This document shows, in pieces, positions 44,640 through 57,000 of a stretch of 64,000 bases of DNA (its first letter is position 1; every line of letters begins with the position of its first letter). Source of the stretch: Gari tellinella (taxonomy: Eukaryota; Mollusca; Bivalvia; Cardiida; Psammobiidae); contig OV277862.1 of the NCBI GenBank assembly GCA_922989275.2, positions 66,787,832 through 66,851,831 of the forward strand. Direction: 5' to 3'. A program made the translations under genes and the position numbers. The notes beneath the pieces were generated by a model. The model was given only the letters and a program-made list of their open reading frames with translations. It had not been told where the DNA came from and made no database searches.

Positions 44640-44811
44640 GCTTGCAGTGACAATTTCCGTCGTAGTTTATGTAATTATCCCGGGTTTTCTAACGTATACA
44701 TCTTGATCCAGTTGTTTACATTTTACAGCTGATTCGTGGTGCAAGGTCAGCAGACGCATGGTAAAGACTAAAACACCGACCACGCGGTCGGTCTTGAGTA
44801 CCGCAATATTA
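44640..44811 (-). promoter_or_regulatory. SLC7 5' flanking region
   Basis: The 170 bp between the SLC7 start codon and the TT1 element. No TATA box is obvious at the expected distance. A CGACCACGCGGTCG palindrome lies near 44778. The TT1 insertion marks the upstream limit of any compact promoter. Confidence 0.35.
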
Positions 44812-45826
44812 TTAAGGTGGTTCGTGGGTCTGCTTATTCCCTGTCAAACTTTATTGAAACCTTGATTAAATTGAAATATACCACCTGGAGAGTGCAAAAT
44901 TATTAAAATTAAAAAAAAAATACAGCACCGTTTTTTCCTGACAGGACCTTTTGTCGAGAAAAGCTCCATTTTTGATAAGCAGGAATATTTTCTTTATAAA
45001 ATAATATAGATATAACTCAATAATTTCTATATATTCAAGTAAACTGTATAGACAATATGAGATATTATGTCATGAAATAATTTCCTGGAAATATCAATGT
45101 TTAAAAAAAGTCAAATTCTGAAAAAATTCACAAATTTGCAAATTACAAAATATCTAGCTGTTTAACATACACTCATTTTAGACTTATTAGATAGATATCA
45201 CTTAATTCTATTAGTCAAAAAAGTTACAGCAGACTTTACTTTTTATACTTGATTTCCAGAAATTCAGACAAAATTAACACATACTGAGTTCCCTCCCTTG
45301 AATTAAACTTCAAAATCCCCTCAGTGCTAAATAATACCGGGGACCATTGAATATGATAGTTAAAGACAGGTGACCGATTAATGTATCACAAAAGTAATGC
45401 ACAAAAGCTACTTTAGGATCTTTTGGAGGGGGGATTACTTTTGTCATTTGTTTAGCTATACCGTCTGTCATATAGTCTAGTTAAGTTTTCACTTGACTAT
45501 AACTGCATCTGTTATTATATTTATTATTACATTTGTGACTTAACACAACCTGTCCTTTGATCATTGAGTTATGGACTGACAAGTCAATAAAATGGGAAAA
45601 TACATTTTTTAAAAAAATGTTTTGATTCAAATGCAACCTAGGACCTTTGGATTGCTAGTCAATCACTCTACCGATTGAGCCACCAAGGAAGACACTGAAA
45701 CGTATCAAACAGTTCTTTATGTACATGTAATTGTCTAGTACAAGCACTTGCCGAAAAAAATTATGTGAAAATCATGAGCATTTCCGGAACTGGAGATGTG
45801 GGGTGCCTGCTAGTGAGACACCTTCA
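44812..45826. mobile_element. TT1: second, older copy with tRNA-Ala-like insert
   Basis: TTAA at 44812-44815 and decayed TTCA at 45823-45826. Starts GGTGGTTCGTGGGTCTGC and ends AGTGAGACACC. Aligns along its length with 27597-28641. The tRNA-like part at 45622-45691 (minus strand) has anticodon loop CTAGCAA (AGC, Ala) but a mutated box B. Confidence 0.85.
45622..45691 (-). other. tRNA-like sequence in TT1 copy 2
   Basis: Minus strand: GTGGCTCAATCGGTAGAG (box A-like), CTAGCAA anticodon loop (anticodon AGC) and TCCAAAGGTCCTAGG. Box B is degraded (GGTTGCATTTG). Confidence 0.65.
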
Positions 45827-46989
45827 ATGAAAAAAAAAGAAGAAAAAAAAGAATGAAATTTAAAGATAAATATTTAAAGAATAGTAGATCTATTTAAAAA
45901 GTCAGCAGTTACTTCTATTTTTGAGAGACAAAAATAAATAAACTGATATTTAACCCTTTATCCTGTTTCTAGTTTTAACGACAAGTGACCATGCACTGAA
46001 AGCAGGTTGAAAGTAAAGGCGTTTTAAGCAGAATATGCATCGAGTCTTATTCTACAATCTTCTATGATATAGATTAGGATTCGTCATACTCTTTACGTTG
46101 CTTTCAACAGTTTTTGAGATATATCCCAACGCACTATTTCAGGCACAAATCAGCAACTAGGTAGAACAAGACCTTCCGCAAGACAGCTGGAAGGCTATGA
46201 TATATAGAATATATATCTTAAAGTACATATTCATCATGACTGTATAATTTTGAGCTTATTTTCTCTATGTTATGCTAGATCTACAACACCAAATATATAT
46301 AAAAGCTCTATGCCCTACTGTTTGGCACAAGAAGACCACTGTTTCACTGAACACAAGTTTCATCATGCTTAACATATTATCTCATAAATATACCTTTTGT
46401 GCAATGTAGAAAATAGATTTAATTTATACAGTGAAGGAATATGTTCTCTATTCTAGCAGATAAAGGCTTGAGGCAGGTGCATTATGCTTTACTTTCAACC
46501 TGCTTTTAAGCAGTGAGCACATCTTCAAAACTAGAAACAGGTTATGGATCAGCTATAGATCCCTTATCTGCCTGTAATAATACCTAGTACCCTAGACCAT
46601 GATGCATCTGGGTGCCTCTGGGTAATATTATGTAACAATTGTGTATTTAGCATGTGGAGACCTAACCACAATATACAGACCAATTGACATCCTGCTGAGC
46701 CAGATATAGGCCTTTAAGGGTTAAAACAGGGTTACAGGGCCAAAATGATGGAAATAAGACAAATGATTTAACAAACATTTTATTTAAAAGAAATAAATAT
46801 GTAATTACTAGTATATACACACTTATCATATATATTTGGCAACCTTAACAGTTACTATCTAAAACAAAGATGTATATGATTAAACACAGGGGGCCCCTTC
46901 AGAAACATATCTTAGCAAAGAGAGTATATCAAAACCTTATTTTATGCCCACTCACACAGTCTGTTTTCGGTATACAAAGCAGGAAGCTG

Positions 46990-47061
46990 CTTAAAGCAGG
47001 ATGAAAGTAAAGCAGAAAGCTCCTGTAGGAGCTTTCTGCTTTACTTTCATCCTGCTTTAAG
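46990..47061. repeat. Family C perfect hairpin
   Basis: A 72-bp palindrome built on CTTAAAGCAGGATGAAAG with centre GCTCCTGTAGGAGC; the arms match at every base. Confidence 0.9.
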
Positions 47062-48058
47062 TTGCCACCTGTGCTTAAACACAACCAGTGAGTCTTCTGT
47101 TACAGTGGTGAAATAAAAGATTTAAAGAACTCTTCTAGACACATTGTCTACCGACTGAACCACCAACCCGCTTACACAAATCTCTCACCATTTAACTATT
47201 AACTCAACCTGGCTAAACTTCTTTTCAGTACTTCTAGAAGTAAGTTTTTTAGTTCTTTAATCCTTCTCCTACTGAATATTCATATCCATATCTCAGTCAA
47301 CTATGAACATCTATCATCTGAACTATTATATTGGTGAATAAAATAATGATATAACTTAACCCAGGCAGGCTCATGTTTACAGATCCTATACGAAAACAAT
47401 AAAACTCTAGTCAATAGCTGTCTGATCTGGGTCTACTTTGTTTTCAAAGAAGTATGAATATACCCTAATCGCTATTGGCAGGAAAAGGGTAAACCCTTAT
47501 AATGGAAAGCGTGACTTGGTTTACATTAGCAAACAGTTTGGATCCAAACCAGACGCTGCAAAACACGGCATCTGATCTGGATATAAACTGTTTGCCACAG
47601 ATCTTCAACCTTTCGTCAGTTTGAAATGCTTAAATACTACTTTTGATTTATTTTCGCAGACGACATATTTGAAGCAGACGACAATTCAGCCTGATGAGGG
47701 TTAAGACATTATTTGCCACATGATGGTTTTTGAAACGAGCCCTTGATCTAAACTCATGCAGTCCATTTGGAACAATCACTGATCCCTGTATCATAAATAA
47801 CTTTAACAGATCTGATCAAAGTAAGACATTATAGTAGAAGCCATACATTCAGCTCTAGTGTTCATCAACGCTTCAGAGGAAAGCATGCAGATCTCTAAAT
47901 ACAGATGGCTACTTACTTTGCATGCTAGCGAGGGATACATGTGCAACCTTTGCAAACAGTTTGGATCTTGATGAGATGCTGCGTAACACCGTCTCATCAG
48001 GATCCAAACTGTTGGACACTCTGACCCTGTTTTGAAAAGGAATTTTGAAAATTCTATT
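47062..48058. other. Intergenic repeats, no gene
   Basis: Includes GCAAACAGTTTGGATCC-type hairpins at about 47529-47600 and 47953-48015 with their surrounding MITE sequence. No exon or RNA gene seen. Confidence 0.55.
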
Positions 48059-48298
48059 TTAACACTTTACCTTATAGCCTGTTTCTAGTTTTGAAGACAG
48101 GTGACCACTTAAAGCAGGTTGAAAGTAAAGCAGAATGTGCCTTAAGGCACATTCTGCTTTACTTTCAGCCTGCTTTAAGCTAAAATCTGCTAGGCTATAT
48201 AAAATATTTGTAATGGTAATTGTTCATGAGGTTATAAACTGGAACTATTTTCTTCAGCGGATGAATAAATTAAATACGCTAAAAGTCGCTTCGGTTAA
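48059..48298. mobile_element. Family A MITE, inverted orientation
   Basis: TTAA at 48059-48062 and 48295-48298. The central palindrome with GTGCCTTAAGGCAC is intact. Confidence 0.82.
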
Positions 48299-48536
48299 GT
48301 ACAGTAACAGATGATATTTGTAATAGACAAAAAAATTACCCAGCATGCAAATAGTTAATGCAGGACAAAAGTAATGCAAGCAGCTGCCAAAGGAGAATTT
48401 TGCATCATTATTGTACTGCATTAAGATGCCATTAAGCACATTTGTTTATATCGGTCACTCAACATCAATGTATCAATTGTAGTCTTCAGTATTGGTAGTT
48501 GCTTAAAGCAGGATAAATATAATGCAGAAAGCTGCA

Positions 48537-48731
48537 TTAATCCATTACCACATAGACTATTTCTAGTTTTGGAGATAGGTGACACCTTAAAGCAAGTTGA
48601 CAGTAAAGCAGAATGTGCTTTAAGGCACACTCTGCTTTATGCTACCATCTGCTAGGATAAAGGAAATTATCGTACATATTCATGACTGTAGAGGAATATA
48701 TTAAAGGCATAAAAGTGGAGTATTGGGTTAA
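48537..48731. mobile_element. Family A MITE, internally deleted
   Basis: TTAA at 48537-48540 and 48728-48731. Part of the second hairpin arm is missing (CACTCTGCTTTATGCTACC). Confidence 0.75.
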
Positions 48732-49253
48732 GCAGTCAGTGCCAGTCACCAGTCTTTAGAGATCTCCAACATACTTTAACTAATCGTCAGTTTTCTTATC
48801 ATGATAAAAAACACTTTATGATCAAATAAAATTACCTTGAGTACATGTATAAGGGTAGTGTTTAAAACCTAAAATCAATGTCTCCACTGAACCCTATGTT
48901 ATGAGAACTCAATAAAATTGTCCAATTAGGTCTAGTCCATTTTTTACTATTAAGGGTTGTTTTGTACAGTGAAATGACAAATAGTGCAATTCAAAATGTA
49001 CACTGTTTGTAAAAGACTAATATACTAGTCACTACAGTTCAATGAAACTCTGCTAGTCACACTACAGAACCACACAGGTCAGAATAATGTCAAAAAGGAT
49101 CAAACTAAACACAAACAAATGCATAATGGCACCCTCTGATTAGAACAAATACAATAAGAAAAGAAAAACATAAAGAAACATAGTAAAACAAAGATGGACG
49201 GTTTTAACAGAAATGATTGATATACAACTAACTTAAGATTGGTATAATGCTAC

Positions 49254-49431
49254 AGTAGAAACTGGATTATTCCTTTAGACAAACATACCCATATTTCAAA
49301 GTTAAATGTCGCTTATAACTTTAAAACAAGGGTATGTTTGACATATGGGAGCTAGATTTATTGAATTACAACCATAGAAATATGTAAATGTTGGACTACT
49401 TTGAGTTATCAAGGTTCGACTGTAACTTAAA
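49254..49431. mobile_element. Family G MITE, TA-flanked
   Basis: Ends CAGTAGAAACTGGATTATTC and TTATCAAGGTTCGACTG with TA on both sides; the inside holds ATACCCATATTTCAAAGTTA. A relative lies at 54539-54733. Confidence 0.65.
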
Positions 49432-49713
49432 TGAGTACAGTTCAACCTTGTTAATTCTCATCATCCTATTATATTGTCTTAAGACAGTTTAAAACTAAGG
49501 ATTATGTCTTTTTTTCCAGAGAGTCAAATATCTTGATCTTAATCTGTTTCCCTCAAAACTTGTCTCTGATGTTTTAAAACAGACTTTGCAGTTTTTTTAT
49601 AATTCAAAAACCTTGTTTGACAGTACAAATATAGACAAAAGAGAGTCCAAGATTAAGGGGGTATTTCAAAAACACTCTATGAAGAGACGACAGTAATGAG
49701 AAGACACAGCATA

Positions 49714-49960
49714 CAGTAGAGAATACTTTATTCTTTCCCGTTTAAACGCAAACAAAACGCAAATGCATCGCAATAAAACGTAGAAAATGACAACTTGATG
49801 ACAATTCTGACTATTTATTTTAATCTGAGTGGCAAATAGTTTGGAGCCTGATCAGACGCCGGGTTACCCGGCATCTGATCAGACTCCAAAATATTTGTAA
49901 TGGAAATAATAGTTTTAGCCTGAACGCGTTTATTGGGAAAGAATAACGTTTTCTCTACTG
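49714..49960. mobile_element. Family I MITE, TA-flanked
   Basis: TA at 49712-49713 and 49961-49962. TIRs of about 35 bp start CAGTAGAGAATACTTTATTC and contain TTCTTTCCC...AAACGC. A GGAGCCTGATCAGACGCC hairpin lies inside. Confidence 0.82.
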
Positions 49961-50422
49961 TAGAAAGAACAAATTGATGTAAAAAAAGAACGGATTTACA
50001 TGTATTTCTATCAAACATCAATTAACCATAGAAACATCTTCCACACACAAAAATCACCTGGAATGAACTTGTTCTAGACATCAAAAACTCAATGTCTTCT
50101 TGTCAACATATAACAGTTTGTCTTTCTACATACAATGTAAATGGATTTGATTTAATAAACAAAACTTTACATTTTAACTCTTTGTAGGCTTATGGTAAAA
50201 TTGTGATTATCTTCAAACAGTTTGGATCCATCAAGTTCCACGCTGTTTGACTTTCTGACCCAGTTTCAATATTTATTTTTTTAAAAATCTAAAATTTAAT
50301 TGCACATTTTTTAAAAGTCTAATTTTAGAAAAGTAGCAGAAGTAAACTGTTCCAGACAAGAAAGTACTTAGCATTCAAAGAGTTAAATATACAGTAATAC
50401 CAGTGTTAAGCAAGATAACTTC

Positions 50423-50654
50423 TTAACCCATTACCCCATAAATACACCTTTTTATGCCTTTAGTTTATTCATCCACTGAAGAAAATAGTTCCAATTTACA
50501 CAGTATTGAAAATATGTCTTAAAAATATTTTCTTTATTCTAGCAAATGAAAGCCTAAAGCAGTCTGAAAATAAAGCATTCTGCTTTACTTTCAACCTGGT
50601 TTAAGTAGTTAACTATTTTCAAAACTAGAAAGGGGCTACGGGGTAATGGGTTAT
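50423..50654. mobile_element. Family A MITE
   Basis: Left TTAA at 50423-50426 with CCCATTACCCCATAAATA; right CTACGGGGTAATGGG followed by TTAT. The hairpin centre is shortened. Confidence 0.8.
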
Positions 50655-51008
50655 GGCAGGATAATTTATATGTAGGATATAAGCATATGCAGAAAACTTC
50701 TATTGGAAATTTCTGTATTCTTTTGTCTTGCATTAACCCAGGAGAATTTTTGCACATAGTTTAGATCCTGATGAGAAGCCATGTAATGCACCATCTCATC
50801 AGGATCCAAACTGTTTGTTACTAAAACCATTTCAAAAATTCTAATTTTAGAACAGTAGCAGATGACAATTGTTGCAGACAATAAAACTCCTTAGCGTTCA
50901 GAGTTAAATTGTCTACTTTATGAAAGACTACCAGCTGATTTTCCTTTGAGTGGCTTCTCAACATAGGCCTTACTTTACATAGACAAAAAAAAGGTAAAAG
51001 CGACAAAG

Positions 51009-51445
51009 TTAACACATTCAATCCTAGCGACGAGCCTACTCATCACTAACAGACAGTGAACCTGTGAAGAGTACACCTGTCTTATACAAACATTGTAGAC
51101 CCTGATCAGAAGGCAAGGGCTCCAGATAAGAGTGAGTAAACTTAAGAAATCCAACGGTTTTTCACTCATTTTAGCACCAAATCCTATTGTGTCACTACTC
51201 ATTAAAATCGTCTCTTCGAGACGATTCTAATAAGTAGTGACACCAAAGGGTTTAATGGAGAAATGAAGATTTTAGGTTTTGAAATAACCCCCTTATCTGG
51301 AGCTCTGGAGCTGATCAGGGTCTGCACTGTTTGTCCTTTTGCAATATACTGTATCCTTAAAATCAATCCTTTATAGTTGAAAAAGGACCAGGCCTAATGG
51401 GAAATTGGAATATCCTATTAAAAATTCCAGGGCTAAATGAGTTAA
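51009..51445. mobile_element. Family B MITE containing a family E element
   Basis: TTAA at 51009-51012 and 51442-51445. Ends CACATTCAATCCTAG and CAGGGCTAAATGAG. A family E unit (51116-51306, AGGGCTCCAGATAAG ends) occupies the central palindrome, where AGGGCTCC would normally lie. Confidence 0.8.
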
Positions 51446-52860
51446 GAAAGCTTCACCCCTTCTCCTTTTCTTTTTTAAAACACTGCCCACTATGAACATC
51501 TATGATCTGAACTACTACATTGGCTACCGTAATGCAATAAGGAAAAGTTACCCAGGAAAGAGTGCAGATTGATGTAAAATTCTACACGAAATCAGTGCAG
51601 ACCCTGATCAGAGAACTCTGAAATGATCTAGGTCTACATTGTTTTAAAAAGCATCAATATAGCAGAAATTTTAATATGGATAACTTTGGCATAATTAATA
51701 TACATTGACCCATATGAGTTCTGACCAAAATTGGAACTCTTGAGTACAGGGATCGGCCATTTTCGTCCACTGATGTCTCGTTCCGATCCATGCTTAAACA
51801 TAGTTCAAAAGGGGCTGACAGTTGACAAGAATGGCTGATTGCTCTACCTTGAGTACCGATGTTGACCAACATTCGCTCAACCTTAGTAAGCAGGAAATCG
51901 CCACATCATCCACAACCACAAGTATAATGGTAAAACTTAAAAGGAGATAACTATTCATTAAAGCCTATTTCCCCACTACATCCATATTAATTCTACAGCT
52001 AGTGCATGCAATGTAACTTGACCAGTTTTAATAACAAGAGCTGTTGTAGAACACTGATTTGTCATTTTGCAATATATTGCCCCAACCCTCCAAGCCCTAA
52101 ATAGTCAAAACTGGACTGGACTTAACTGGAAACTGGATTTGACCATTTGAAGTGTCAGGTGTCAATGAGTTGAAGACCGTGAACTCGTTGAAGACCGTGA
52201 ACTCATCTCTGATTGGGCGACTGCTCAACCCATTTGCACCCTGTTAATTCTCCCTTGCTTATATATTGGATTAGTCCATTTTTTATCAAAAGGGGTGCCT
52301 GGTCTAAATTTTCAGTTGTGTTTTATTTTATATTGAAATTCCTATCAGCAAACAGTGTAGACTCTGATTAGACGCCACATTATGCTGATCGGAGTCTACA
52401 GTTTGCCTTTGTCCCTCATATGAGATAGTGGGCATAAATGGATTAACAAAAGTTTTACTGTTGTCCCACAGTCTAAGCTGCAAGTCTCATATCATATGAT
52501 ACTACCTAGCTAGAAAGCACTTAACAATCAATTCAACCTCTCTAGCACCAAAGTTGCCATAGTTTATACAACAGTAAGAATCTGTGTTTTTCTGTCTTCC
52601 ATAGAGGCACATTTGAGCACTTCCTTCACATATTTATGGAGTAATGCATTAAAAGAACTGTATGCTTAATTCCTCAAATAAAAACTTAACAAAGCTTACA
52701 ATGGATTAAGGTTTATATGTGATATTTTGGCAAGATACAGAATACCCATGACCTAACCCGAGATACCACCACAACTATATTAGATATACGATTGTCCCTT
52801 CTACTCACTAACTACCAAGTCATCAAAACAAAAACAAAACCGGTTGTGTATGTTTTTACC
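51446..52860. other. Intergenic sequence with repeat fragments
   Basis: Contains the 5' tip of another core-repeat family (ACAAGAGCTGTTGTAGAAC near 52034), a decayed family B right half (about 52060-52175), and a TAGACTCTGATTAGACGCC hairpin near 52350-52400. No gene is supported. Confidence 0.5.
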
Positions 52861-53051
52861 AGGGCTCCAGATAAGGAGGGTATTTCAAAAACTAAAATCT
52901 TTATTTCTGCTTTAAACCCTATGGTGTCACTCCTCATTAGAATCGTCTTGAAGAGACGATTCTAATGAGTAGTAACACCATAGGATTTGATGCTAAAATA
53001 AGTAAGAAAATGTTGGATTTGTGCAGTTTACCCTCTCTTATCTGGAGCCCT
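52861..53051. mobile_element. Family E MITE, intact
   Basis: AGGGCTCCAGATAAGGAGGG at the left, CTTATCTGGAGCCCT at the right. The central palindrome is AGAATCGTCTTGAAGAGACG with CTATGGTGTCACTCC arms. The flanks TTTTAC on both sides hint at a short target duplication. Other copies: 40752-40941, 53524-53712, 55213-55395. Confidence 0.8.
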
Positions 53052-53910
53052 GTTTTACAATGAATTATGAATGAGCTATTAACTGAAGAATAAGCATGAG
53101 GTATAAATACATAAAAATCGCTCGTGAATGTTAATAGCTCGTGAAGAATTATAACAGTATCCCTTGCTTAACAAATATAACTTATACAGGGTTTCATTTA
53201 GACATAGGTTGTTTTGGGTTTTTTTTCCAACCATGATACAAACTATAATCTTTCATCCTGCAGTAAGATCTCCAATGAATATTTATATCAGCTGACTAAA
53301 TTCCCTAATTCAATGACTTGCATAATTATGTTTCTCTGCTCCAGTATTTCAATGTTGCTAATGACAATTTTTCACCTAGCTCCAGCAATGGGAGTTTTTC
53401 AAATGATAAAATCTTTATTTTTGCATCAATTCCTATGATGTGACTATTCATTGGAATACATATGTCACAACATAGCTTATCAGGAAAAATAAAGCACAAA
53501 ATGTTGACTATGACAATATTCACAGGGCTCAAGATAAGAGAGAGTTAACTGAACAAATCCAACATTTTCTCCTCATTTCAGCACAAAATCCTATGGTGTT
53601 ACTACTCATTAGAATCGTCTCAAAGAGAAGATTCTAATGAGTAGTGACACCATAGGGTTTAATGCAGAAATAAAGATTTTTGTTTTTGAAACACTCCCCT
53701 TATCTGGAGCTCTGTTTAGAACATTGAATATTTGAAAAGCAAGCATTGTACGGAGCTCTGATTCAGTTAATTCCCTTGTATCAAAAGCTCTATTTCATAA
53801 ATAATGATATTGAACACTCAGATGTGCTTTGGTTTGATGTGAGCAGCACCACTGTGACTTTGACGCCTGTATGATGTGAAGATCTTCATCTGACTAGTTT
53901 TTGGCACCCC

Positions 53911-54044
53911 TCAGGTGAGTTTGGCATAGACTGGTGGATTAAATCGTTTCCGTAGAAACTTGGCAATGTATAATGGAATGCAACTTATAGAAGTAATCAC
54001 CAGCACTTTCCAGATGAAGTTCCACTGAAGGAAAAAATTTGGAT
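53911..54044 (-). CDS. ATP9: ATP9 terminal exon (TM10 and C-terminus)
   Basis: 134 nt including the TGA at 53913-53911. Encodes [40 protein letters not shown] and AKLT. The ending resembles vertebrate ATP9 (SPPSYCKL near the terminus). No AATAAA was seen close to the stop on the transcript strand; one lies roughly 480 bp further on. Confidence 0.92.
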
Positions 54045-57000
54045 CTGCAAAACACAAACGGAACCTGACATTAGATTTTCGAAGAATCCGTACACTGATA
54101 TATATTCACATACAGTAAAACCTCTCTATTACGACCACTAAATTATATTAATTATTAGGGTGTTAACGACAGGTGACCGCTTAAAGTAAGGTGACAGTGA
54201 AACAGAAAGCTCCTTTAGGAGCTTTCTGTTTCACTTTCACCTTGCTTTAAGCTGTCACCTATCTAATATACACTCAATTAGCCTTCGTTTTAGTGGTCGT
54301 AATAGCGAGGTATAACTGTAGTCTAAACATAGGGTTAACATTTTTATTTATCTCCATTCTGATATATTATCAGGGTTCTAGATCTTGTAAGAGGGAATAA
54401 ACTGTATTTTCAAATTTTTCTCCTTCACATCAGCACCAAACCCTTTTGTGTCACTACTCATTAGAATCATCTCTTTGAGAAGTTAATAATAAGCAGTCAC
54501 ACCATCAGGAATGTTGCAAATATAAGGAAATTAATACAGTCGAAACTCAATACTTCCAACTCACTTAAATCAACCTAACCGGTATTTCAAGTTTAATTTT
54601 TGATAAATCGATATCACTTAGGTCGAACATACCCGTATTTCAAAGTTAAATTGTGGCTAAGCCATGTTTTAAAATTGAAATATGGGTCTGTTCAAAGAAA
54701 AGCAAGTTCAAATTATCTAGTTTCAACTGTATTTGAAATGCTCACCTTATCTGGAGCTGTTAGAATCTGTGAACTGCATATAACTGTAAGCATTTAATTT
54801 TACTACTGCTGCAGATAACGTAGACCCTGTTTAACCATTAATGTGTGGGAAACGAGTATATAAATAATTTTCAAACAGTGTAGACCCAGATCAGTTGTTA
54901 TGGAGCCCTGTGATCAAATTCTGCACTGTTTGGTCTAATGATTTACAGTAAAACTTCTCTATTACCACCATTAAGTCGAAGGTTAAAAGATTGTTTAAAA
55001 GATAGAAGATAGGTGACAGCTTAAAGCAAGGTGACAGTAAAACAGAAAGCTCCTATAGGAGCTTTCTGTTTTACTGTCGCCTTGTTTTAAGCAGTCACCT
55101 TCCTTAAACACCCAATAATTAGCCAAATTTAGTGGCTGTAATAGAGAGGTTTAACTGTATATCTTTGGGAAGAACCCCTCAAGAGTCAATGTAAACTGGT
55201 CATTGTATAGACAAGGCTCCAGGCAGTAAACCGGAAAAAATAAACAATTTCTCACTCATTTCAGCACAAATCCTTTGATGTCACTACTCATTAGTATCCG
55301 CTCGAAGAGAAGATGCTAATGAGTAGTGACACCATTGGGTTTAATGCAGAAATAAAGATTTTAGATTTTGAAATACTCCCCTTATCCAGGGTTCTGTTTA
55401 GAACATTGAATATTTGAAAAGTCAGCATTGTACGGGTTAAAAGTCACAATTCAGACATGTCATTTGATATAGCATTCATCGCCTTGACCCATTACCCCAT
55501 AAATATGCCTTTTTATGCCTTTAATTTATTCTTCTACTGAAGAAAATAGTTCCAATTTACACTGTAACAAATTAGAATCATAAAAATGTTCTATATTATA
55601 GCAGATAACAGCTTAAAGATGCTGGAAGTAAAGCAGAATGTGCCTTTATGCACATTCTGCTTTACTTTCAACCTGCTTTAAATGGTCAATTATCTTCAAA
55701 ACTAGAAACAGGCTATGGGGTAATGGGTTAACCCACTTGGCTGAAGCCAGGGGCAAGTGGTGTTTGATTCAGGTAAGTGATATTTACATCAGAATTAATG
55801 ATATTTGCATCAGAATTCTGCATAAAACAGTGAAAAGGGCAGTTTTTGTCAGTTTCGGGCAAGTGGTCTGAAAAACCGAACGCGAAGACTGAATATAGGG
55901 AGACAAAATTTGCAATGTCTTACAACTGTACAAGTGACTTACCAAAGTAGTTCCTAAGCACCACTAATGATGTTATATAAATAGCGAGACTGAGAACCTC
56001 GGCTATAACCATGAGGTAGTGCCATGTACGTATGGTTAACGCCACCATCAGCAGCTCCGTGAGGATGAGGGCTGTGAATGTTATAGCTACTACATGGACA
56101 AACTCATCCTCAAACAGTAGGAATGCACCGTACATGATGATACCACCTGGAAAAGAAGGAACAGTGTTAACCCATTACCCCATAAATACACCTTTTAACG
56201 CCTCTACTTTATTCCTCCACTGAAGTAAAAAGTTCTACTTTATGCAGTCATGAATATGCACCGTAAGAATTGTTTACAATTACCAAGCAGATAATAGCTT
56301 AAAACAGGCTGAAAGTAAAGCAGAATGCGCCTTAAGGTGCATTCTGCTTTACTTTCAACCTGCTTTAAGTGATCATCTTTCTTGAAAACTAGAAACAGGC
56401 TATTGGGTAATGGGTTAAACTGAGTCGTTATCCATTACCTCATAAATAAGCCATTAATTAATTCCTCCACTGAAGAATTTAGTTCAACTTTATACAGTCA
56501 TAAACATGTACCAAAAGAAATGTTTTCTATATCCTAGCAAAGAATGGCTTAAAGCAGGCTGAAAGTAAAGCAGAATGCACCTTAATGCACATTCTGTTTT
56601 ATTTTCAACCAGCTTTGAGTTGTCATCTGTCTTCAATACTAGAAACAGACTATGGAGTAATGGGTTAAACTGATCATTAAGGTCAAGTGATGTTCTGTCT
56701 TTAACACTAGAAACAAGCTAAGGGTTAAAGGGTTAGGCATTCCAACTTTGAAGAATCACAGCTTTCTTGATAGACATGAGATAGCTTAATGAGTGCTATA
56801 TGTAATGGATTTACTATTCACCTCCTCCTGAATACTTTATAATATCAATACGGTAATAACCAGTAGAATCAAGATGACCCTAACAGATAAACGAAGACAT
56901 CTTTAGATAAGCATCCTTTAGTATAAGCTTCTCCTACAAAAGCTTTCTGCTTTACTTATATCTTACTTTAAGCTGGTACCTGCTTTAAACACCAAAACGG

